From SSS58A sp041648155 (GTDB taxonomy: Bacteria > Krumholzibacteriota > Krumholzibacteriia > Krumholzibacteriales > Krumholzibacteriaceae), in contig JBAZPL010000023.1 in NCBI GenBank assembly GCA_041648155.1, positions 1 to 19,926 on the forward strand: DNA of 19,926 nucleotides. Direction: 5' to 3'. The position numbers were made by a program, and so were the translations under genes. Position 1 is the first letter of the stretch. Each line of letters opens with the position of its first letter. This document shows, piece by piece, positions 15,478 to 19,926 of this stretch. The notes below the pieces were generated by a model. That model saw nothing but the letters and a program-made list of their open reading frames with translations. It was not told the DNA's origin and made no database searches.

Positions 15478-16224
15478 CTACGCGCGGGCCTTTCTTCGGG
15501 GCTGCTTCCCCGCGAGCATCGGATGCGTGTGCGCTTCGGCGCGGAATTTCTGATCGATCTCGCAGTGGAAGCACTCGTAATTGAGCGAGCACACGGCGTC
15601 GCTCAGGAATCCCATGAGCGTGTACCGGCACAAATGCTCCCCGCCTTCCCTGCGGAGCTCGATCACGCGCTCGTACTCCATGTCGATCGCGTCGGTCGGA
15701 CAGACGTACGCGCACGCGCCGCACGCGATGCAGCGGGAATGATCGATGCCGAACGGGGACTCGACCTTCCGTCCGATGCCCCGCTGCGAGAAACCGATCG
15801 CGTTCGCTCCGACGATCTCCGAACACACGCGCACGCAGAGACCGCAGAGTATGCAGTCGTCGTTCAGCTTCGAGAATCGCGTCTTCGTTACGCCATGCTT
15901 CGCGGCGAGCTCCCGCACGTACGGCGCCCCGGGAGATCGCGCAAGGAGCAGCTCGAGGAGGAATTTCCGCAACTTCCTGATCCGCGGGGTATCGGTCTCG
16001 ACCTCGATCCCGTCCTTCACCGGATAGAGGCACGAAGCGACGACGCGCGGGCGTTTCTTCCCGTGTTCCCGGATCTCGACGACGCAGAGCCTGCAGGCGC
16101 CGAAGGGCTCGAGCGCGTCGTGCGCGCATACGGCGGGGATATCGATTCCCGCCGCCCGCGCCGCCTCGAGCACCGTCGTCCCGGCCTCGGCGGTCCGCTT
16201 CTTCCCGTTCAGAACGAACTTCAT
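15478..16224 (-). CDS. NuoG N-terminal/HoxU-like Fe-S subunit
   Basis: This 248-residue protein resembles the N-terminal part of NuoG, HoxU and NAD-dependent hydrogenase/formate dehydrogenase subunits. It has a plant-type [2Fe-2S] cluster (Cys33, 44, 47, 65) and two [4Fe-4S] clusters (Cys124/127/130/134 and 165/168/171/175, the second CIACGACAYVCP). The intervening segment (about 90-115, LLARSPGAPYVRELAAKHG) lacks the His-Cys cluster of NuoG. An extra C-terminal Cys set is present: Cys199, 212, 218, 221 (YECFHCEIDQ). ATG 16224 forms ATGA with the NuoE-like gene. It should wire the NuoEF-like NAD(H) module to the GltD/MvhD-type flavoprotein encoded next. No NuoG molybdopterin domain and no hydrogenase subunit follow. 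Confidence 0.9.
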   Translation of the reverse strand: MKFVLNGKKRTAEAGTTVLEAARAAGIDIPAVCAHDALEPFGACRLCVVEIREHGKKRPRVVASCLYPVKDGIEVETDTPRIRKLRKFLLELLLARSPGAPYVRELAAKHGVTKTRFSKLNDDCILCGLCVRVCSEIVGANAIGFSQRGIGRKVESPFGIDHSRCIACGACAYVCPTDAIDMEYERVIELRREGGEHLCRYTLMGFLSDAVCSLNYECFHCEIDQKFRAEAHTHPMLAGKQPRRKARA

Positions 16225-16760
16225 TTGTATTTCTCCAACGCCTTGCCGACCGTAAGGTGATCGAGCCTGCTCACGAGCTCCCCGTCGACCATCATGACCG
16301 GCGCCTGGCCGCAGCAGCCGAGGCATCGTATGGTCTCGAACGAGAATCTCATATCTAATGTCGTGCCTCCCGCGGCGATCTTGATCTCGCGCTCGATCGC
16401 GTCCTTCACGCGCATGGCGCCTCTCACGTGGCACGCCGTTCCCGTGCAGAGCGATATTTCGTGCCGCCCCCGCGGCACGAGCCTGAACGCCTTGTAAAAC
16501 GTCGCGATCGCGTAGAGCCGCGTGAGCGGCACGTCGAGCTCGCGCGAGATGAGACGCAGTTCCGCCTCGGGAAGGTACTGGCGCAGCGCCTGCAAATCTT
16601 GAAGAATCGCGATGATCTGCGACGCCATTCTCCCGTGGCTCTCGAGGATCCGCTGCACGGCGCGCTCGCCGGAAACTCCACCGGACGCGGGCGCCGCAAC
16701 GCCCGCGCGACCGGGAAGAAGAACATCTCGTATCGTGCGCATCGAACCTGCGTCGCTCAT
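16221..16760 (-). CDS. NuoE-like [2Fe-2S] subunit (HndA/HoxE type)
   Basis: This 179-residue thioredoxin-like ferredoxin has an N-terminal helical part (LQALRQYLPEAELRLISRE) followed by a DVPLTRLYAIATFYKAF helix typical of the 24-kDa complex I subunit. The cluster ligands are CTGTAC (Cys105, Cys110) and CLGCC (Cys146 and Cys150). The ATG at 16760 is set by an ATGA overlap with the NuoF-like gene. Together with that subunit it forms the NAD(H)-oxidising/reducing diaphorase half of NADH dehydrogenases, NAD-linked hydrogenases and formate dehydrogenases. The N-terminus has an extra Ala/Gly-rich stretch of about 20 residues. No membrane subunits of complex I are present, so it belongs to a soluble complex. 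Confidence 0.93.
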   Translation of the reverse strand: MSDAGSMRTIRDVLLPGRAGVAAPASGGVSGERAVQRILESHGRMASQIIAILQDLQALRQYLPEAELRLISRELDVPLTRLYAIATFYKAFRLVPRGRHEISLCTGTACHVRGAMRVKDAIEREIKIAAGGTTLDMRFSFETIRCLGCCGQAPVMMVDGELVSRLDHLTVGKALEKYK

Positions 16761-18634
16761 CGCGCTATCGCCTCGAATCTGCACGCGTCGAAACATGCGC
16801 CGCACCGTATGCATTTCGTTTCGTCGATCACGTGAATCTCTTTCGCCTTGCCCGTGATGCAGCTCGCCGGGCATACCTTGAAGCACGCGCGGCAGCCCGT
16901 GCAGTGCTCGGGAATAACACTGAAATGGAGCAGCGGCTTGCAGACCCCCGCGGGGCACTGCTTCCGGCGTATATGCGCCTCGTACTCGTCCCTGAAGTAG
17001 CGGATCGTCGTGAGCACCGGATTCGGCGCCGATCCGCCGAGCGCGCAGAGGGAGGTCGCCGCGACCCCTTCCGAAATCTCCTCGAGGAGCCGGATGTCCC
17101 CCTTCTTTCCCCTCCCCTCGACGATCCTGCTCAGAATCTCGAGAAGCGCGCGGAGGCCCTCCCTGCAGGGAAGGCACTTGCCGCACGATTCATCCTTGAG
17201 AAAATCTATGAAATACTTCGCGACGTCCACCATGCAGGTATCCTCGTCCATCACGATCATGCCGCCCGAACCCATCATCGAGCCGGCGCCGGTCAGCGCG
17301 TCGAAATCCACGGGCAGATCGAGGAGCGATTCCGGAAGGCATCCACCCGAGGGACCGCCCGTTTGCACCGCCTTGAACCTCTTTCCCTTCGGCACGCCGC
17401 CGCCGATGTCGAAAATGATCTCCCGCAGCGTCATCCCCATGGGAACCTCGACGAGACCCGTATTGACGACCTTGCCGACGAGGGAGAATATCTTCGTCCC
17501 CTTGCTTCCGCCCCATGGACTGCCGCTCACGTCGCCGGTCCCGATCTTCGTATACCAGGCGGGCCCGCCGAGAATGATCTTCGGCACGTTCGCCCAAGTC
17601 TCGACGTTGTTGAGTACGGTAGGCTGCTCCCAGAGCCCCTTCTTGACCGTATGGACGTACTTCGCGCGCGGCTCGCCCGGTTTGCCTTCGAGTGAAGCCA
17701 TAAGCGCCGTGGATTCCCCGCAGACGAACGCGCCACCACCGCGGGAAATCGAGATATCGAACGAGAAACCGCTGCCGAGGATGTCGCTGCCGAGCAGCCC
17801 GCATTCGCGCGCCTGCGCGAGCGCCGTCGTCAGCGCTTCGACCGCGAGCGGGTACTCGTTCCTCACGTAAATAAAACCTTCGTGCGCGCCGACCGCGTAG
17901 GCGCCGATGATGATCCCTTCGATGACGCTGTGAGGATTCCCCTCGCAGATGCTCCGGTCCATAAACGCGCCCGGATCTCCCTCGTCGGCGTTGCAGATGA
18001 CGAACCGTTTCCGTCCCTTCGCCTTGCGCGCCGTCTCCCATTTGATTCCGGTCGGAAACCCCCCTCCCCCCCTTCCGCGAAGCCCCGATTTCCTGATCGT
18101 ATCGATCACCCCGCGCGGCTTCCGGCTCTCGAGCACCCGGCGCAGAGCCTCGTAGCCGTCGAGCGCCAGGTAATCCCGGATGTCCGCCGGATCGATTTTC
18201 GAGTTGTTGCCGAGAATGAGCCTCATCTGCCGCCGGTAATAGGGAACCTCTCCTTCCAGCTCGACGCGCTTCCCCGTCGCGGGATCGAGGTAGAGCAGGC
18301 GCTCGACGAGTTCCCCCTTCTTGATCGTCTTCGCGACGATCTCGGGAACGTCGAGCGGCTTCACCTGGGTGTAGAGAATCGTGCGGGGATGAATGACGAC
18401 GAGCGCGCCCTTCTCGCAGAATCCGTGGCAACCGGTCGCCTTGACGTCGACGCGGCGCAGCCGCTCCCGGGCGATCTCGCGCTTGAACGCCTCGTAGACG
18501 TTGGCGGAATCGCAGGCACGGCATCCCGTATCGGTGCACACACCGATCGTTATCCAGCCGGCCGGCCGCTCGCTGAGTATTTCCCTTTTGAATCTATCGA
18601 GGCTCTTGAACGAGCGAAGCTTGTTGAGTCTCAG
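16757..18634 (-). CDS. NuoF-like NAD(H)/FMN subunit with extra ferredoxin domains (HndC type), likely CTG start
   Basis: Numbered from a CTG start (625 aa), the protein has an N-terminal thioredoxin-like [2Fe-2S] domain (Cys33, 38, 69, 73), the FMN/NADH site GLRGRGGGGFPTG (about 184-196) with NADEGDPGAF, the N3 [4Fe-4S] motif SCGKCLPCREG plus LCALG, and a C-terminal pair of ferredoxin clusters (CTGCRACFKVC and CIRCGACFDAC). This is the HndC/HoxF-type layout of soluble NAD(P)-linked enzymes. The first conventional start in frame is a GTG at 18541, but it would cut off the first beta-strand before Cys33. Upstream, the frame stays open with LRLNKLRSFKSLDRFKREILSERP, and the only good ribosome-binding site (AGGAGGG) sits 7 nt before a CTG at 18634. 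It is first in the redox operon and overlaps the NuoE-like gene by ATGA. Confidence 0.93.
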   Translation of the reverse strand: MRLNKLRSFKSLDRFKREILSERPAGWITIGVCTDTGCRACDSANVYEAFKREIARERLRRVDVKATGCHGFCEKGALVVIHPRTILYTQVKPLDVPEIVAKTIKKGELVERLLYLDPATGKRVELEGEVPYYRRQMRLILGNNSKIDPADIRDYLALDGYEALRRVLESRKPRGVIDTIRKSGLRGRGGGGFPTGIKWETARKAKGRKRFVICNADEGDPGAFMDRSICEGNPHSVIEGIIIGAYAVGAHEGFIYVRNEYPLAVEALTTALAQARECGLLGSDILGSGFSFDISISRGGGAFVCGESTALMASLEGKPGEPRAKYVHTVKKGLWEQPTVLNNVETWANVPKIILGGPAWYTKIGTGDVSGSPWGGSKGTKIFSLVGKVVNTGLVEVPMGMTLREIIFDIGGGVPKGKRFKAVQTGGPSGGCLPESLLDLPVDFDALTGAGSMMGSGGMIVMDEDTCMVDVAKYFIDFLKDESCGKCLPCREGLRALLEILSRIVEGRGKKGDIRLLEEISEGVAATSLCALGGSAPNPVLTTIRYFRDEYEAHIRRKQCPAGVCKPLLHFSVIPEHCTGCRACFKVCPASCITGKAKEIHVIDETKCIRCGACFDACRFEAIAR

Positions 18635-18641
18635 GGTTGCA

Positions 18642-18648
18642 CCCTCCT
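18642..18648 (-). promoter_or_regulatory. Strong Shine-Dalgarno before a CTG codon
   Basis: On the minus strand AGGAGGG is followed by 7 nt and the CTG at 18634-18632, in frame with the NuoF-like protein. No ATG, GTG or TTG lies in frame between this site and the GTG at 18541. The site therefore decides the start and points to a rare CTG initiation. Confidence 0.55.
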
Positions 18649-18680
18649 GCCCTGCATATCTCTAAGAAAGATAAATTGAA

Positions 18681-18708
18681 ATTAATAAGAAATTCCTTAT
18701 GAAGTCAA
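18681..18708 (-). promoter_or_regulatory. Candidate housekeeping promoter of the redox operon
   Basis: On the minus strand TTGACT (18708-18703, five of six to the -35 consensus) is followed after 16 bp by ATTAAT (18686-18681, four of six to the -10). Transcription would start near 18674, about 40 nt before the proposed CTG start. It lies in the AT-rich 18649-18802 intergenic stretch, the only such stretch in the window. No clear terminator was seen downstream of the gene ending at 18803, so read-through is possible. Confidence 0.4.
18685..18700. repeat. Imperfect palindrome in the promoter spacer
   Basis: ATAAGAAATTCCTTAT is a 16-bp palindrome with one mismatched pair. It fills the spacer between the candidate -35 and -10 of the redox operon, so it could be an operator for a dimeric repressor. 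In AT-rich DNA it may also be chance. Confidence 0.25.
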
Positions 18709-18738
18709 GGGATATAGATTCCGCCGACGACAAATGCT

Positions 18739-18752
18739 AATTACATATAATT
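18739..18752. repeat. Short AT-rich inverted repeat
   Basis: AATTA-CATA-TAATT forms a 5-bp inverted repeat about 30 bp upstream of the candidate -35 of the redox operon. It could be an upstream regulatory site. Evidence is limited to symmetry and position. Confidence 0.2.
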
Positions 18753-18802
18753 CAGTCAGTTATACAATCAAAGAAGCGCTGTTATCGAAGGGTCAATCCG
18801 AA

Positions 18803-19926
18803 TCAGGTGGCTATCGTCAGGAGCACCTGATCCTTTTCGACGGAGGTTCCGGGGGATACCTTGAGGGATTTTACGACGCCGTTCACCCTTGAGGTGAGAT
18901 TGTTCTGCATCTTCATCGCTTCGAGGATGACGAGGACATCTCCCTCCTTGACCGCATCTCCCACCTTCACCTCGAACTGAACGACCATACCGGGCATCGG
19001 CGCGATGATCGAATACTCGCCGTTTGAGTTGGCTGGTGAATCGCTCTTCTCGATCTTGCTCCTCGCCTCTTCCTTCCTGGCTTTGGGCTCTTCCTTCTTC
19101 TCGGACTCCTTCTCTTTGGAAGGGGACGATTCCTTCTTGATGAAAAGAGGCTGCGTATCGCCGACCGCGATAACCCGCGGCTTTCCGCCCATTTCTTCAA
19201 CATCGACCGAGTACTTCTCGCCGCCGACCGAGATGCTGAAACTCCGGAGCGTTGCGCCGCCGCCGGGCGCGCCCGCGGGGGTCTTATCGACGAGCTGCCC
19301 CTTGAGAGCTTTCTCTACAAGCTCGTCCTCGCGCTTGACGTCCTCGAGCGTCTTCGCCTTCGTTTCGGCCGGCGGCTGCTCCTTGCCGTACTTCCATTTG
19401 AGAAAACGAAGTCCCGTTGTCGGATAGAGCGCATAAATGAGAACGTCTCCCTCGTCCCGCGCGATGTCCTTCGTCGCTTCGCGCGCCTTTTCCATTTCAG
19501 GCTCGAGCGTATCGGCGGCCCTGCAGGTTATCGGCTTCTCTCCCTTCGGATAGCCATGGAGCACGATCTTCTGAATCCTCGGGTCGATGGGAGCCGGTGA
19601 TTTTCCGTAGAGACCGTAGACATAATCCTTCACCTGGCTTGAGATCATCTTGTAGCGGCCGAAAAGAACGTTCTGAACCGCCTGCGTGCCGACGATCTGA
19701 CTCGTCGGCGTCACGAGCGGCGGATAGCCGAGCTCCTTTCGGGTTCTCGGAAGCTCGTCGTAGACTTCGTTGATCCTGTCGAGGGCGTCCGCTTCCTTGA
19801 GCTGGCTCATAAGATTCGTGAGCATCCCGCCCGGGATCTGATGATCGAGAACAGCGGTATCTATGATGGACATCTGAGTCGTGTTGAGAAACTGCCGGTA
19901 CTTCGGCGCAATCGTCTCGAGATATT
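18803..19926 (-). CDS. oadA: Oxaloacetate decarboxylase alpha / pyruvate carboxylase B-type subunit, C-terminal part (partial)
   Basis: The frame is open through the right edge, so the catalytic N-terminal TIM barrel is outside the window. The visible part contains DHQIPGGMLTNL, a conserved segment of the conserved carboxylase domain of OadA/PycB. It also has GYPPLVTPTSQIVGTQAVQNVL and YGLYGKSPAPIDP from the same domain. A highly charged Lys/Glu-rich linker follows, then a C-terminal biotinyl domain with the biotin-accepting EAMKMQN (Lys codon at 18913-18911). OadA decarboxylates oxaloacetate, in some organisms coupled to Na+ export; PycB carboxylates pyruvate with a separate biotin carboxylase. 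Which applies depends on genes outside the window. An in-frame ATG at 19873 is internal, since conserved sequence (YRQFLNTTQ) continues upstream. It is separated from the redox operon by about 170 bp. Confidence 0.93.
   Translation of the reverse strand, partial: YLETIAPKYRQFLNTTQMSIIDTAVLDHQIPGGMLTNLMSQLKEADALDRINEVYDELPRTRKELGYPPLVTPTSQIVGTQAVQNVLFGRYKMISSQVKDYVYGLYGKSPAPIDPRIQKIVLHGYPKGEKPITCRAADTLEPEMEKAREATKDIARDEGDVLIYALYPTTGLRFLKWKYGKEQPPAETKAKTLEDVKREDELVEKALKGQLVDKTPAGAPGGGATLRSFSISVGGEKYSVDVEEMGGKPRVIAVGDTQPLFIKKESSPSKEKESEKKEEPKARKEEARSKIEKSDSPANSNGEYSIIAPMPGMVVQFEVKVGDAVKEGDVLVILEAMKMQNNLTSRVNGVVKSLKVSPGTSVEKDQVLLTIAT

Noticed and set aside
14214..15584. A 456-codon plus-strand open frame opposite the GltD-MvhD fusion.
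   Set aside because: It is Arg-rich antisense sequence without motifs; the minus-strand protein has several intact Fe-S and nucleotide-binding motifs.
15478..18634. A complex I or NAD-linked hydrogenase/formate dehydrogenase operon.
   Set aside because: No membrane Nuo subunits, hydrogenase or formate dehydrogenase catalytic subunit is present; the genes that follow are GltD/MvhD, HdrD and HcnAB-DAO types.
18649..18802. A riboswitch, small RNA or short ORF in the AT-rich intergenic stretch.
   Set aside because: Only short AT-rich palindromes and a candidate promoter are visible; there is no extended stem structure or coding frame with a ribosome-binding site.

Overview
The window looks like chromosomal DNA of a high-GC, Gram-negative, probably anaerobic bacterium. 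It has a TolC-type outer-membrane channel, periplasmic adaptors and a lipoprotein. It also has a dense set of oxygen-sensitive Fe-S/flavin enzymes (HdrD-like, NfnB/GltD-like, NuoEF-like) and a biotin-dependent decarboxylase subunit. This would suit a deltaproteobacterium-like or uncultured anaerobic lineage, but no rRNA or other marker is present and I cannot place it further. I saw no tRNA, rRNA, CRISPR, IS element or phage gene.

Region 1 (1-1055, + strand): the tail of an FAD-dependent oxidoreductase, translationally coupled to a short radical SAM protein of the RlmN/Cfr type.

Region 2 (1080-7176, - strand) is a seven-gene operon. In transcription order it encodes an ECF sigma factor, a small one-TM anti-sigma-like protein, a membrane-anchored LTxxQ (Spy/CpxP/CnrX-type) sensor, a TolC-like channel, a MacA-like adaptor, a MacB-type ATPase and a separate MacB/FtsX-type permease. 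The order resembles cnrYXH plus efflux genes, but the pump is an ABC (MacAB) type instead of RND. Divergently, at 7330-8241, lies a CBM9/DOMON-like lipoprotein. Between the two transcription units are two divergent copies of the same promoter-like element, TGTAAC-N17-CGAC, one reading each way. This is strong evidence for an autoregulated ECF regulon that includes the pump and the lipoprotein.

Region 3 (8276-18634, - strand) is an eight-gene operon with four ATGA overlaps. It encodes NuoF-like, NuoE-like and NuoG-N/HoxU-like subunits, a GltD/NfnB-like flavoprotein fused to ferredoxins and an MvhD-like domain, an HdrD-like CCG protein, an HcnA/HcnB-type fusion, a DAO-family flavoenzyme and a PaaI-type thioesterase. 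Together they look like a soluble electron-transfer complex joining oxidation of an amine/amino acid/imino acid (or related) substrate to NAD(P)+ and perhaps a third carrier. It may involve flavin-based electron bifurcation or confurcation. The first gene appears to start at a CTG codon behind a strong Shine-Dalgarno sequence.

Region 4 (18803-end, - strand): the C-terminal part of an oxaloacetate decarboxylase alpha/pyruvate carboxylase B-type subunit with its biotinyl domain. It is separated from region 3 by an AT-rich intergenic stretch carrying a candidate promoter.
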